DNA of 64,000 nt. Origin: Oxalobacteraceae bacterium CAVE-383. GTDB taxonomy: Bacteria; Pseudomonadota; Gammaproteobacteria; Burkholderiales; Burkholderiaceae_D. The notes under the pieces are model-generated. The model did not search any database, was not told where the DNA came from, and saw only the letters and a program-made list of their open reading frames with translations. Positions 14,974 to 24,586 of this stretch are shown in pieces (within the stretch, counting starts at the first letter, position 1; each line of letters starts with the position of its first letter). Where the stretch lies: NCBI GenBank assembly GCA_004134995.1, contig REGP01000002.1, positions 186,001 to 250,000 of the forward strand, read 5' to 3'. A program made the translations under genes and the position numbers.

Positions 14974-16835
14974 AAATGGAATCGGGATTCCTGCCGGCGT
15001 TGCAAAGTCATTGGCGCGACCGCACCTCTTTCACCTTCCTGGATCTGAATTTCGATGACGGCAGCCGCTTTCTGGCGGTTGCCGCTGCATTGCTGGACGA
15101 TCCGCATGCGCCGGGCGGCCTGCATTATTTTGTGATGGCGCCGCACTGGAACATGGCCGCGGTGGCTGCACAAGCCGCGGCGATGCCGGCAGCAATTGCC
15201 GAGGCGCCGTTCGCACGTCTGGCCGAGCAGCTGGGGCGCGCATGGGCACCGATGGTGGCCGGTTTTCAGCGCCTGATATTGGCCGAGGGGCGGCTGGTGC
15301 TGACCCTGGCATCGGGAACGCCGGCGGCCGATCTGCCGCAGCTGGATCTGGCCTTCGATGCCGCTTGTTGCCGCTATGCCGATGCGGCGCCCAATGCGGT
15401 TCGCTGGCTGGGACGATTGGCGGCGGCGGACGCCTTGATGGTGCTCGGCGGGCCTCCCGGTTCGGTTGCCGAGGCTGAAACGCACGCGGATTTTCTGAGG
15501 GCCGGCTTTGCGGATGATGGAGCAGCGTCCGATATTGAATCCGCCGCCGGCATCCGGCTGCTGCGCTTTACGCGGCGGATCGCCTCCCGCTCCCTGCCGC
15601 CCCATCTCGCTTTCCGCCTGCCGGCGCATGCCGAAAAGCATGCAATCGTCATCGGCGCGGGCCTGGCGGGGGCGGCGGCCTGCCACCGGCTTGCGGCGCG
15701 CGGCTGGCGCTGCACGCTGATTGAACAACATGCCGCGCCGGCGCAGCAGGCCTCCGGGAACGCCGCGGGGATTTTCATGCCGGTGCTGTCGCAGGACGAT
15801 AATCCCCTGTCGCGCCTGAGCCGCGCGGCATTCCTGTTTGCATTGCATATCTGGGACGGCCTGGGCGGCGTCGGGGCCGGCCTGGAAGGTCAAGCCTGCG
15901 GCGTACTGCAACTGCCGCGCAGCGATGCGCGCGCGGATGCCGGCAAGGACGTGCCGCCCGCCTTGCCGCCGGATTTCGCGCGCGGTTTGAGCAGCATGGA
16001 AGCCACGGCGGCCTTGGGGCAGCGCGTCGGCGGCGGCTGGTGGTTCGGGAAGGCGGGATGGCTGCGGCCGGCTTCCGTATGCGAGGCGATGCTGCAGGCT
16101 TGCGGCGACCGCTTGTCGACCCTTTATGGGCGGCAGGCGGCGCGCTTGCGCGAGGCGGACGGCCTGTGGCAGGTGCTGGATAGCGCCGGAACGGCAATCG
16201 CGCAGGCGCCGGCCGTCATTCTGTCCAACGGCGTGCAGGCCGTGCAATTGGCGCAGGCCGCCGGCCTGCCGTTGAGCGCGATTCGCGGACAAGTCACCCA
16301 TCTGCCGGCATCGGCGGCGAATGTGCCGTTCGTGGTGTGCGGCGACGCCTATCTGACGCCGCCGTCGGCCGGCGTCGCCAGCCTGGGCGCGACCTACGAT
16401 AGCGATGCCGATCCGGCATTGCGCACAGCCGGTCATTTACAGAATATCGGGAATTTACAGCGGATGCTGCCCGACTGGGCGCCGCCCGCGGGTATGGATG
16501 CGGCTGCGCTCGGCGGGCGCGTCGGATTTCGCTGCGTGACGGCCGACCGGCTGCCGCTGGCGGGCGCGCTGCCCGATATTGCCGGGGATAGCGGCGCCGG
16601 CATGGGCGATAAGCGGCTGGAGCGGCCGGAGCGGCTGGAAGACATGCCGCGGCCGGCGGGCCTGTACGGCTTGCTCGGCTACGGATCGCGCGGATTGATC
16701 TGGGCCCCGCTGATGGCGGAACTGCTGGCGGCGCAGCTCAATGGCGAACCGTCGCCGCTGCCGCGCGGCCTGGCGGCACTGCTGGATCCGGCCCGCTTTG
16801 CCTTGAAGCAGCGCCGGCGCCATCCTCAGGAGTAG
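14970..16835 (+). CDS. mnmC: MnmC-type tRNA wobble-uridine modification protein with degenerate methyltransferase half
   Basis: 621 residues. The C-terminal half is an FAD-dependent DAO-type oxidoreductase: dinucleotide motif AIVIGAGLAGAAACHRLAARG near 226, then QQASGNAAGIFMPVLSQDDN typical of MnmC, GQVTHLP, and the closing YGLLGYGSRGLIWAP. This domain converts cmnm5U to nm5U at position 34 of certain tRNAs. The N-terminal ~220 residues align in outline with the MnmC methyltransferase (FTFLDLNFDDGSRFLAV, WAPMVAGFQRL). However, they lack the glycine-rich SAM loop and the DGFxPxKNP catalytic block; that position reads ADAAPNAVRWLGRL. Final methylation may thus be lost or done elsewhere. E. coli MnmC is slightly longer (668). 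It is translationally coupled to the HEPN gene. Confidence 0.75.
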   Translation: MKMESGFLPALQSHWRDRTSFTFLDLNFDDGSRFLAVAAALLDDPHAPGGLHYFVMAPHWNMAAVAAQAAAMPAAIAEAPFARLAEQLGRAWAPMVAGFQRLILAEGRLVLTLASGTPAADLPQLDLAFDAACCRYADAAPNAVRWLGRLAAADALMVLGGPPGSVAEAETHADFLRAGFADDGAASDIESAAGIRLLRFTRRIASRSLPPHLAFRLPAHAEKHAIVIGAGLAGAAACHRLAARGWRCTLIEQHAAPAQQASGNAAGIFMPVLSQDDNPLSRLSRAAFLFALHIWDGLGGVGAGLEGQACGVLQLPRSDARADAGKDVPPALPPDFARGLSSMEATAALGQRVGGGWWFGKAGWLRPASVCEAMLQACGDRLSTLYGRQAARLREADGLWQVLDSAGTAIAQAPAVILSNGVQAVQLAQAAGLPLSAIRGQVTHLPASAANVPFVVCGDAYLTPPSAGVASLGATYDSDADPALRTAGHLQNIGNLQRMLPDWAPPAGMDAAALGGRVGFRCVTADRLPLAGALPDIAGDSGAGMGDKRLERPERLEDMPRPAGLYGLLGYGSRGLIWAPLMAELLAAQLNGEPSPLPRGLAALLDPARFALKQRRRHPQE

Positions 16836-16892
16836 AATAGCGCGCGGATACCGCTACGTACGATACCTACGGATAGAAACGATTACTGCAAG

Positions 16893-18497
16893 ATGCTGCG
16901 ACTGACCGAAGTACAACTCCCGCTCGATCATCCCGAGACCGCGCTGCGCGCCGCCATCCTGGCGCGGCTGGCGATTCCGGCCGAGGACCTGCTGGGCTAT
17001 ACGATTTTCCGGCGCAGCTACGATGCGCGCAAAAAGTCGGCCATCGTGCTGACCTATTCCTTCGATGTCGAAGTGCGCGACGAAGCGGCGCTGCTGCGCC
17101 ACCTGCAAGGCGTGCGCTCGGTGGCGCCGACGCCGGACACCGACTATAAATTCGTGGCGCAGGCGCCGGCCGGACTGAAAAACCGCCCGGTCGTGATCGG
17201 CACCGGCCCCTGCGGCATCTTCGCCGGCCTGATCCTGGCGCAGATGGGATTCCGTCCGATCATTCTGGAGCGCGGCAAGGCCGTGCGCGAACGCACCAAG
17301 GATACCTGGGGGCTGTGGCGCAAGCGTGAACTGGAACCGGAATCGAACGTGCAGTTCGGCGAGGGCGGCGCGGGCACTTTTTCGGACGGCAAACTGTACA
17401 GCCAGATCAAGGACCCCAAGCATTACGGCCGCAAGGTGCTCAGCGAATTCGTCAAGGCCGATGCGCCGGAGGAAATCCTGTATGTCAGCAAGCCGCATAT
17501 CGGCACGTTCCGGCTGGTCAAGATGGTGGAGCTGATGCGCGCTTCGATCGAGGCGCTGGGCGGCGAATTCCGTTTCGGGCAGAAGGTCGACGATATCGAT
17601 ATCGCCGACGGCCAGGTGCGCGGCGTGATGCTGGCGGGCGGCGAATATATCGCCGCCGATCATGTGGTGCTGGCGATCGGCCACAGCGCGCGCGATACCT
17701 TCCGGATGCTGTACGAGCGCGGCGTGCATATCGAAGCCAAGCCGTTCTCGGTGGGTTTCCGGATCGAGCATCCGCAATCGCTGATCGACCGCTGCCGGTT
17801 CGGCCCGAGCGCCGGCCATCCGATCCTGGGCGCGGCCGATTACAAGCTGGTGCATCACTGCGAAAACGGCCGCGCGGTCTACAGTTTCTGCATGTGCCCC
17901 GGCGGCACGGTGGTGGCGGCGACGTCGGAACCGGGCCGCGTGGTGACCAACGGCATGAGCCAGTATTCGCGCAATGAGCGCAACGCCAACAGCGGCATCG
18001 TGGTCGGCATCACGCCGGCCGATTACCCCGGCCATCCGCTGGCGGGGATCGCCTTTCAAGAGCAGCTGGAATCGCATGCGTATACCTTGGGCGGCAGCAA
18101 TTACGACGCGCCGGCGCAGCTGGTCGGCGACTTCCTGGCCAGGCGTGCGTCCACGGCGCTGGGCGCGGTCGAGCCGTCGTACAAGCCCGGCGTGCGCCTC
18201 GGCAGCCTGGACAGCGCGCTGCCGGATTATGCGATCGACGCCATTCGCGAAGCCTTGCCGGTATTCGACAAGCAATTGCGCGGCTTCGCGATGCACGATG
18301 CGGTGCTGACCGGCGTGGAAACGCGGACCTCGTCGCCGATCCGGATTCGCCGCCACGACGAAAACTGCCAGAGCATCAATACCAAAGGGCTGTATCCGGC
18401 CGGCGAGGGCGCCGGTTATGCGGGGGGAATCATGTCGGCGTCGGTCGACGGCATCAAGGTGGCCGAAGCGGTGGCGCTGAGCATGCTGGGCGCGTGA
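16893..18497 (+). CDS. FAD-dependent oxidoreductase of the COG2509 type
   Basis: 534 residues. An N-terminal ~85-residue alpha/beta segment (RLTEVQLPLDHPE, YTIFRRSYDARKK) precedes the FAD domain, which starts RPVVIGTGPCGIFAGLILA near 97-115 with ILERGKAVRERTKDTW. Other family blocks are NVQFGEGGAGTFSDGKLY near 151, VLAIGHSARDTFRML and the closing LYPAGEGAGYAGGIMSA. These proteins are widespread and usually annotated only as FAD-dependent dehydrogenases; the substrate is unknown. The gene stands alone, 57 bp after mnmC, and ends before a two-way terminator. Confidence 0.8.
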   Translation: MLRLTEVQLPLDHPETALRAAILARLAIPAEDLLGYTIFRRSYDARKKSAIVLTYSFDVEVRDEAALLRHLQGVRSVAPTPDTDYKFVAQAPAGLKNRPVVIGTGPCGIFAGLILAQMGFRPIILERGKAVRERTKDTWGLWRKRELEPESNVQFGEGGAGTFSDGKLYSQIKDPKHYGRKVLSEFVKADAPEEILYVSKPHIGTFRLVKMVELMRASIEALGGEFRFGQKVDDIDIADGQVRGVMLAGGEYIAADHVVLAIGHSARDTFRMLYERGVHIEAKPFSVGFRIEHPQSLIDRCRFGPSAGHPILGAADYKLVHHCENGRAVYSFCMCPGGTVVAATSEPGRVVTNGMSQYSRNERNANSGIVVGITPADYPGHPLAGIAFQEQLESHAYTLGGSNYDAPAQLVGDFLARRASTALGAVEPSYKPGVRLGSLDSALPDYAIDAIREALPVFDKQLRGFAMHDAVLTGVETRTSSPIRIRRHDENCQSINTKGLYPAGEGAGYAGGIMSASVDGIKVAEAVALSMLGA

Positions 18498-18552
18498 CGC
18501 GGACGGTGGCATGGCCGGAATCGCCGGAATCACCCAAATCGCCGGGCATGAA

Positions 18553-18588
18553 AAAAGGGCTGCAATTCAAATGAATTGCAGCCCTTTT
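18553..18588. terminator. bidirectional terminator between converging genes
   Basis: A 17-bp perfect inverted repeat (18553-18569 and 18572-18588) with AAAA on one flank and TTTT on the other lies between the oxidoreductase and the opposing phasin gene. It should terminate transcripts from both sides. Confidence 0.85.
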
Positions 18589-18631
18589 GCATGACGGCGC
18601 CGATCTCGGAAGACCGGGCCGATCGCGCAAA

Positions 18632-19195
18632 TTATTTCTTGGCGGAGCGGGTGGTTTTTTCAGCGGCCTGGGTGAATTGCTTGGCTGCTGTGTTCAGGTT
18701 TGTTTCCAGCGTTTCGACGGCTTGCTTGGTCGACTTGGCCAGTTGTTCGTAACCGGCGTTGGCATTGCCGACAACCGACTTCAACATGGCGATGGCGTTT
18801 TCCGAACCTGGGGGCGCGTTCTTGCTGACTTCGTCGATCAGTGTCGAAACCTTGCGGCTGGTTTCGGCGATCTGGGCTTCGGCGGCCTTGGTGAATTCGG
18901 ATTGGGTCGACGACAGGATGCCGGCCAGATGGCGGCTGTAAGCGACTGCCTTGTCGGCATTCGGCTGGGCCTGCGAAGCGGCCAGCGTGGTGAATTCCTG
19001 GGCATCCTTGACGCCGGTGAATTGCTTGCTGGTTGCTGCATATTCTTCCAGCGAAGCCTTGGTCGCGCTGATGTTCAGATCGATGACTTTTTCCACGCCT
19101 TCAAAGGCCTTGGCGGTCAGTGTGTTGATCAGTTCGAGCTGAGCGTCGAAGTGGGCTTTGGTTGCGGCGGAAAATTGGTCTTGGTAAGAAAACAT
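18632..19195 (-). CDS. phaP: phasin family protein (polyhydroxyalkanoate granule surface protein)
   Basis: 187 residues, helical and amphipathic. It begins MFSYQDQFSAATKAHFDAQLELINTL in outline, with FEGVEKVIDLNISATKASLE in the middle and an Ala/Lys-rich C-terminus (AAEKTTRSAKK), as in PhaP of Burkholderiales. Phasins coat polyhydroxybutyrate granules and limit their size. A purine-rich AGGAGACTCG site precedes the ATG on the minus strand. The gene is monocistronic, with the two-way terminator downstream. A patatin-like lipase on the same strand is the next gene upstream, possibly also linked to polymer or lipid metabolism. No PHA synthase or depolymerase is in the window. Confidence 0.85.
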   Translation of the reverse strand: MFSYQDQFSAATKAHFDAQLELINTLTAKAFEGVEKVIDLNISATKASLEEYAATSKQFTGVKDAQEFTTLAASQAQPNADKAVAYSRHLAGILSSTQSEFTKAAEAQIAETSRKVSTLIDEVSKNAPPGSENAIAMLKSVVGNANAGYEQLAKSTKQAVETLETNLNTAAKQFTQAAEKTTRSAKK

Positions 19196-19420
19196 TTCGA
19201 GTCTCCTGAAAATGGTTAAGGACGTGAAAGCGTTAAGCGGTAGGAACCGGAAAAGCCGTCATGCACAAACTGGATGTAGCGGGGGATCGGTATATGGTGC
19301 GCCGCAACAATTATTATTTTACGCACTTGTTTGGTGAAGTCAACATAATTTTGTTGCGCTGCAAAATATAGCAGTTTCGTCGTGTTTTCGCGGGGGTGCG
19401 GGCCGTTTTGTAGGACTGTT

Positions 19421-20686
19421 CTAGGCGCAGGAGACAATATCCGCCGCGGGCCGGAAATCGTGGATCACGATGCCGGAATCGTCGGGTTCGAACAGGCTTT
19501 CCTTGCAGCCTTCCAGCGCGCGCAAGGCGTCGTTGTAGCCCTGCTCCCAGCGCCAGCCGATCGAACCGCGTGAAAAATTGATGTCCTTGGAAGCCATGTT
19601 CCAGTCGCGCCCGGTGTATTGCAGGCGCACCACATGGATGGTGGTGGCCTTGCCCAGCGCTTTCAGATCCTTGAGATCGTGCGAATCCTGCAATTCCGGC
19701 GGCAGCCTGGCGTACAGCGCGCGCGCCGCACTGCGCAGTTTGCTGGTGCGCAGATAGCTGTCGATGTGGGCTTGGGAGCGCGAGGCAAAGGTCACATCTT
19801 TCTGCCGCGTCTGCACTTCTTCCAGCGAGGTCGGCTCCGCGCCGTCGGCCAGCCACAGGTCGACCATGACGCAGATGGTGTCGCGACGCGGTTCGTCTTC
19901 CAGCACGGTTTCCAGCGGCGTATTCGAATACATGCCGCCGTCCCAGTACAGATCGCCGTCCACCCGCACCGCCGGAAAGCCGGGGGGCAGCGCGCCGCTG
20001 GCCATGATGTGTTCCACGCCGATGCGCCGCCGGCGGGAATCGAAATTGACCAGCGAACCGCAGATCACTTTCATGGCGCTGACTGTCAGGCGCATGCCGC
20101 CGGACGCATTCAGGTAATCGAAATCGATCAGCTCGTTGAGCGTGCCGGCCAATCCGGCGGTGTCGTAGAAGCTGGCGTCTTCGGGCGTTACGTGCATGCC
20201 GAGCGCGAATGGATTGGCTGCGCGCGGCGCGAAAAAGCCGGGCACGCCGCGCGTATAGGTTTCCATGGTCGCCAGCCAGATATTGAGCTGGCGGCTGATG
20301 TCCGGCACCTTGGACATATCGATGGCGTCCGCCTGGCCGACCCGGTCCCAGAATTCGCGCAGCCGGGCCAGCCGCGTTTCGCGCGGATTGCCGGCGATGA
20401 TGGCCGCATTGATGGCGCCGATCGATGTGCCGACGACCCAATCCGGGGTCAGGTTATGTTCGTGCAAGGCCTGGTAGACGCCGGCCTGGTATGCCCCCAG
20501 CGCGCCGCCGCCCTGTAGCACCAATGCAACATGGGGTTTGGCGATCGCGGCCTTGGCGACCAGGCTTTTCGCGGCCTGGGTTTCAGTGCGGATTCGGGCT
20601 TGTTTGTCTGTGACTGGCGGCGATTTTGCGGATGCCGTGGCCTTGGAAGATCTTGATGATGGATTGCGCTGCGGTTTGACTGCCAT
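19421..20686 (-). CDS. patatin-like phospholipase family protein
   Basis: 421 residues. The oxyanion-hole motif is in VALVLQGGGALGAYQAGVYQ (53-72), the nucleophile Ser88 in VVGTSIGAINAA, and the catalytic Asp in the DGG motif of DLYWDGGMYSNTP near 250. This Ser/Asp dyad defines patatin acylhydrolases. The first ~50 residues are basic and low complexity, with no signal peptide, so the protein is probably cytoplasmic. The C-terminal part (LPPELQDSHDLK, NFSRGSIGWRWEQGYND) matches the DUF3734 extension found in many proteobacterial members. Some relatives act on polyhydroxybutyrate granules; that link here is inferred only from the neighbouring phasin. Confidence 0.85.
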   Translation of the reverse strand: MAVKPQRNPSSRSSKATASAKSPPVTDKQARIRTETQAAKSLVAKAAIAKPHVALVLQGGGALGAYQAGVYQALHEHNLTPDWVVGTSIGAINAAIIAGNPRETRLARLREFWDRVGQADAIDMSKVPDISRQLNIWLATMETYTRGVPGFFAPRAANPFALGMHVTPEDASFYDTAGLAGTLNELIDFDYLNASGGMRLTVSAMKVICGSLVNFDSRRRRIGVEHIMASGALPPGFPAVRVDGDLYWDGGMYSNTPLETVLEDEPRRDTICVMVDLWLADGAEPTSLEEVQTRQKDVTFASRSQAHIDSYLRTSKLRSAARALYARLPPELQDSHDLKDLKALGKATTIHVVRLQYTGRDWNMASKDINFSRGSIGWRWEQGYNDALRALEGCKESLFEPDDSGIVIHDFRPAADIVSCA

Positions 20687-20713
20687 GCTGGGTATCCTTG
20701 GCCGATCCGGTTG

Positions 20714-20935
20714 TCAGGCTTGCTGGCGTTGAAGTTGCCAGGAAGTAATCAATTGGCGCTGACCGGCTTCCAGGGCGTCCAGCGGCACCGCGCCGATCCC
20801 GCCGAAGATCATCCTGGCGTAGATGTCGGCCAGGGCGTTGACTTCGGGCGACAACGCGCATTCCTCGCCGGTGGCGGGACGCTGGCGGCGCCAGTAGTTG
20901 ATCGCTTCTTCCAGATCGGTCAGTGAAATGTCCAT
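20714..20935 (-). CDS. small DUF3717-type protein
   Basis: 73 residues: DISLTDLEEAINYWRRQRP, then ECALSPEVNALADIYARMI and QRQLITSW. I recognise this as the DUF3717 family common in Burkholderiales. The function is unknown and there is no membrane segment or signal peptide. It lies 27 bp upstream of the patatin-like gene on the same strand, so the two probably share a transcript. The opposite side carries the divergent kup gene. Confidence 0.65.
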   Translation of the reverse strand: MDISLTDLEEAINYWRRQRPATGEECALSPEVNALADIYARMIFGGIGAVPLDALEAGQRQLITSWQLQRQQA

Positions 20936-21110
20936 TGCGGTATTGTACGGCTAATCACGGCTGGTCTCACGGTGCCGGAGCCGGCCGGCATTACGCAAAG
21001 GGGCCATGTTGTCCAATTGTAAATATTTGTGGTTGAAGCGTTTCGATTTTTCCAGCGCACGCTGATAGTGCGATAAAGTACGGCCTTGGTCGAAAGTAAA
21101 TGGAATATAA

Positions 21111-23012
21111 ATGAGTAGTTCATCGGCAGCGAAAGACGGCGTTTTTACTTCAGCCCGTCTGCATATCGTGACCTTGGCCGCATTGGGGGTGGTCTTCGGC
21201 GATATCGGCACCAGTCCGCTATACGCCTTGAAAGAATGCTTCAGCCCGGAACACGGCATTCCTTTTACGCCGAACGCCGTGTTCGGCATCATTTCCATGC
21301 TGTTCTGGGCGATCACTATCGTGGTATCGCTGAAATATGTTCTGTTCGTGATGCGCGCCGACAACAACGGCGAAGGCGGCGTGCTGGCGCTGATGGCCTT
21401 GTCGTTGCGCACCGCGATAACCGGCTCGCGCCGCTCGCAGATATTGATGATGCTGGGCGTGTTCGGCGCCTGCATGTTTTATGGCGACGTCGTGATCACG
21501 CCGGCCATTTCGGTGCTGTCGGCGGTCGAAGGTCTGGAAATCGCCGTGCCGGGCATGTCCAGGTACGTGATCCCGCTGACGCTGATCATTTTGGTGATTC
21601 TGTTCGTGATCCAGCGCCATGGCACCTCGGTGGTCGGCAGGCTGTTCGGGCCGGTCATGATGCTGTGGTTCGCCTCGCTGGGTTTGCTGGGCATCTATAA
21701 CATCATCCAGGCGCCGGCCATTCTGGCAGCGATCAATCCCGTGTACGCCGTCAGTTTCATGATGACCCATTCGCTGCAGGCCTTCGTGGTGCTGGGTTCG
21801 GTCGTGCTGGTGCTGACCGGGGCCGAAGCGCTGTATGCGGACATGGGCCATTTCGGCATTCGTCCGATCCGCTTCGCCTGGCTGTTTACCGTGATGCCTT
21901 GCCTGATGCTGAATTACTTCGGACAAGGCGCCAATCTGCTGACCCATCCGGCGGCGATCGGCAATCCGTTTTATCTGATGGTGCCGGAATGGATGCTGAT
22001 TCCGATGGTGGTATTGGCAACCTGCGCCACGGTGATCGCATCGCAGGCCGTGATTTCAGGCGCGTTTTCGCTGACCAGCCAGGCCATTCTGCTGGGTTTC
22101 GTGCCGCGCATGCGGGTGCTGCATACGTCGATCGACGAGCGCGGCCAGATCTATGTTCCCTTCATCAACTGGATGCTGATGGTGCTGGTGGTGGCGGTGG
22201 TGCTGGCCTTCAAGCGTTCGGATAACCTGGCGGCCGCCTATGGCGTGGCGGTGACCACCACGATGGTGATTACCACAATCCTGGCCGCAGTCGTCATGCG
22301 CACCGTGTGGAGGTGGCACACCGGCCTGGTCACGCTGGTGGTGACGATTTTCTTCGCAGTCGACTTCAGTTTCTTCGCGGCGAATCTGATCAAGATCGCC
22401 GATGGCGGCTGGTTCCCGCTGCTGCTGGGCGGCTCGGCGTTCTTCCTGCTGATGACCTGGTTTTCCGGGCGCATGCTGCTGCGCGCGCGCACCAAGGACG
22501 ACGGCATCCCGCTGATTCCGTTCGTCGAAGGCCTGCTGGCGCATCCGCCGCACCGCGTCGGCGGCACGGCGGTATTCATGACCGGCAATGTGGAAACGGT
22601 GCCGGTGTCGCTGCTGCATAATCTCAAGCACAACCGCATCCTGCACGAGCGCGTGATCTTCCTGAAGATCAGTATCTGGGATGTGCCTTTCGTCGCCGAC
22701 GACAAGCGCCTGAAGCTTAAAGAGCTCGGCGGCAACCTGTATCTCTTGCGCGCGGCGTTCGGGTTCAAGGAAGCGCCGGACGTGAATTCGGTGCTGGCAT
22801 TGGCGACCCATCAATTCGACATGCAATTCGAATTGATGGAAACCTCGTTCTTCATTGCGCGCGATACGGTGGTGCCGAGCAAGCTGCCGGGCATGTCGAT
22901 GTGGCGCGAACGGATTTTTGCATGGATGCATCAGAACGCGGCCAAACCGTCCGATTTTTTCCACATTCCGGCCAACCGGGTTGTGGAGCTGGGCACCAAG
23001 ATTGAAATATAA
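21111..23012 (+). CDS. kup: Kup-type potassium uptake protein
   Basis: 633 residues. The N-terminus [20 protein letters not shown] near 22-41 is the KUP/HAK/KT signature. About twelve hydrophobic segments follow to residue ~450, including [32 protein letters not shown] and [11 protein letters not shown] cytoplasmic C-terminal domain of ~180 residues completes it. It imports K+ with protons across the inner membrane. It is a single gene, divergent from the DUF3717 gene, with ~175 bp of upstream DNA. No c-di-AMP riboswitch is evident. The stop codon at 23010-23012 lies inside a set of short tandem repeats. Confidence 0.93.
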   Translation: MSSSSAAKDGVFTSARLHIVTLAALGVVFGDIGTSPLYALKECFSPEHGIPFTPNAVFGIISMLFWAITIVVSLKYVLFVMRADNNGEGGVLALMALSLRTAITGSRRSQILMMLGVFGACMFYGDVVITPAISVLSAVEGLEIAVPGMSRYVIPLTLIILVILFVIQRHGTSVVGRLFGPVMMLWFASLGLLGIYNIIQAPAILAAINPVYAVSFMMTHSLQAFVVLGSVVLVLTGAEALYADMGHFGIRPIRFAWLFTVMPCLMLNYFGQGANLLTHPAAIGNPFYLMVPEWMLIPMVVLATCATVIASQAVISGAFSLTSQAILLGFVPRMRVLHTSIDERGQIYVPFINWMLMVLVVAVVLAFKRSDNLAAAYGVAVTTTMVITTILAAVVMRTVWRWHTGLVTLVVTIFFAVDFSFFAANLIKIADGGWFPLLLGGSAFFLLMTWFSGRMLLRARTKDDGIPLIPFVEGLLAHPPHRVGGTAVFMTGNVETVPVSLLHNLKHNRILHERVIFLKISIWDVPFVADDKRLKLKELGGNLYLLRAAFGFKEAPDVNSVLALATHQFDMQFELMETSFFIARDTVVPSKLPGMSMWRERIFAWMHQNAAKPSDFFHIPANRVVELGTKIEI

Positions 23013-23085
23013 GGTTGAGATATAAGCCGGATATAAAACCAGATATAAGCTGGATATAAGCTGGACATAAGCGGGCTATAGGGAT
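23004..23085. repeat. degenerate 11-bp tandem repeat downstream of kup
   Basis: Six to seven imperfect copies of GATATAAGCTG. The clearest are 23042-23052 and 23053-23063 (identical), 23064-23074 and 23019-23029 (variants), with a 12-bp variant at 23030-23041. The array begins in the last codons of kup and stops shortly before the terminator. Confidence 0.8.
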
Positions 23086-23102
23086 ATCAGGGAGTTGAAT
23101 GA

Positions 23103-23134
23103 AAAAAGGGGCGCTTGCAAAAGCGCCCCTTTTT
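23103..23134. terminator. bidirectional terminator between kup and the DUF3567 gene
   Basis: Perfect 14-bp arms (AAAAAGGGGCGCTT and complement) with a GCAA loop, ending in five T. It serves kup on the plus strand and the opposing gene that ends at 23156. Confidence 0.9.
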
Positions 23135-23155
23135 CATTTCTTGTGGCCGTTGATG

Positions 23156-23413
23156 TTAATGCACCACCATCGGCTGGCGCATGTAACTGTCGTATTGACC
23201 AAGGAAACTGTCGATATCCTCGATCGAGGGTTCGCTTGCAATCAGGTCCTCGACATCCTTGCGGAACACCTCCGCCATCGAGCCGGCCAGGAAAATTTCG
23301 CGATTGAAGGACTTGTCCATGATTTCATAACCGCCGCTATGCAACGTCTCAGTACTGTTGTCTGGCGTAAACTCGACAACGCTGTATTGGTCACTGTTAT
23401 AGATAAGGTTCAT
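23156..23413 (-). CDS. small DUF3567-type protein
   Basis: 85 residues, beginning MNLIYNSDQYSVVEF, with HSGGYEIMDKSFNREIFLAG and ending QPMVVH. This matches the DUF3567 family of Burkholderiales, of unknown function. The ATG at 23413 is chosen because GGAGAG lies seven bases upstream. The frame is open to 23485 with other ATGs, including 23419, which is too close to the same site. The protein is acidic and presumably cytoplasmic. It has its own transcription unit, with a terminator downstream and about 240 bp of non-coding DNA upstream. Confidence 0.75.
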   Translation of the reverse strand: MNLIYNSDQYSVVEFTPDNSTETLHSGGYEIMDKSFNREIFLAGSMAEVFRKDVEDLIASEPSIEDIDSFLGQYDSYMRQPMVVH

Positions 23414-23653
23414 GTGCATGCTCTCCATAGTAAAGTCCTGCTTCGAAACAGACATGGCGTTATTGCGATGAAATTTCAAGAGCAATTGCCTGAGGAGTTC
23501 TAATTATCCAACTTAGCGCTTCCCGACTTAATCAGAGATTTCCCTACATTACAGTGTTAGCGGCGCCTCTCATCCGGTTGTTACAGTTTGTTGGATTCGT
23601 TTCACAAAAAATGCCCTTATGAAATAAAAGGACTATTGGGAAACGAATGCGTT

Positions 23654-24379
23654 CTAATTCTTTCTTGCCAGCTTGCCGGGCTCGACGCCGAGCTGCTTGA
23701 GCTTGCGGTACAGATGGGTGCGTTCCAGGCCGGTGCGTTCCGCCACGCGCGTCATGCTGGCGTTCTCGCGGGCCAGATGGTATTCGAAATAAGCGCGTTC
23801 GAAGGCATCGCGCGCTTCGCGCAGCGGCAGATCGAATGAAATGCTGGCCGGATTTTCGGTTGGTGTGAAAAAAGCCGCATTGGAGCCAGGGTTATTCAAG
23901 GCTTCGGCTGCGCCCGGAATGCCGGGAATGGTATAGGACGCCGGCGGCGGCGCATCGCTTGCATCGCCGTTCGGCACTGGCGCGCGGGTATAGCCGGGCG
24001 CGCGCAATGCATCGCGATTGTGCGAAAGGCCGTGCTGCACGGCTTTCAGCAATTTCTGCAGGGCGATCGGTTTTTCAAGGAAGTTCAGGGCGCCGATACG
24101 GGTCGCTTCCACCGCCGTATCGATGGTGGCATGGCCGGACATCATGATGACCGGCATCGTCAATTGCCCGTCCCGCTGCCATTCCTTGAGCAGGGTGACG
24201 CCGTCGGTATCGGGCATCCAGATATCGAGCAATACCAGATCCGGCGCGGCGCTTAATCGCGACTCGCGCGCTTGTTGGGCATTTTCTGCCGTTACTACGA
24301 CATGTCCCTCATCACTCAGAATTTCGGAGAGTAATTCGCGGATACCCATTTCGTCATCGACGACCAGGATGTTAGCCAT
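23654..24379 (-). CDS. NtrX-like response regulator lacking the AAA+ domain
   Basis: 241 residues. The receiver domain spans 1-120 with acidic pocket DD8-9, phospho-acceptor Asp52 in LVLLDIWMPDTDG, the MMSGHA switch Ser and Lys in LEKPI. A variable Pro/Ala-rich linker (~125-185) follows, then a Fis-type helix-turn-helix at the end (MTRVAERTGLERTHLYRKL). NtrX proteins normally have a sigma-54-activating AAA+ domain between these parts; here it is absent. The protein therefore cannot activate sigma-54 by ATP hydrolysis and should act as an ordinary DNA-binding regulator. It pairs with the NtrY-like kinase gene 207 bp upstream. The spacer may contain its own promoter. Confidence 0.85.
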   Translation of the reverse strand: MANILVVDDEMGIRELLSEILSDEGHVVVTAENAQQARESRLSAAPDLVLLDIWMPDTDGVTLLKEWQRDGQLTMPVIMMSGHATIDTAVEATRIGALNFLEKPIALQKLLKAVQHGLSHNRDALRAPGYTRAPVPNGDASDAPPPASYTIPGIPGAAEALNNPGSNAAFFTPTENPASISFDLPLREARDAFERAYFEYHLARENASMTRVAERTGLERTHLYRKLKQLGVEPGKLARKN

Positions 24380-24586
24380 GTGCCTGCTTTCTCATGTAGT
24401 GCGTAATTCCATCCGACTATCGAAACCGCGGCGAGTTGCGGAAGCGACAGAATGCGATGTCGGTTTTTGACAATTATATGCGGTCAGCGCTCGCGGGTGC
24501 AGCTTTGTAAAGCATGCGTTTCAGCTATGGGCGCCTTCTTTGCATCGACTTCACGTTTTGAAAAAGACCCGAACTTACCGTACTCA

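Noticed and set aside
20936-21110. Riboswitch (c-di-AMP type) upstream of kup
   Set aside because: The gap is only 175 bp, shows none of the paired blocks I would expect, and such switches are typical of other phyla.
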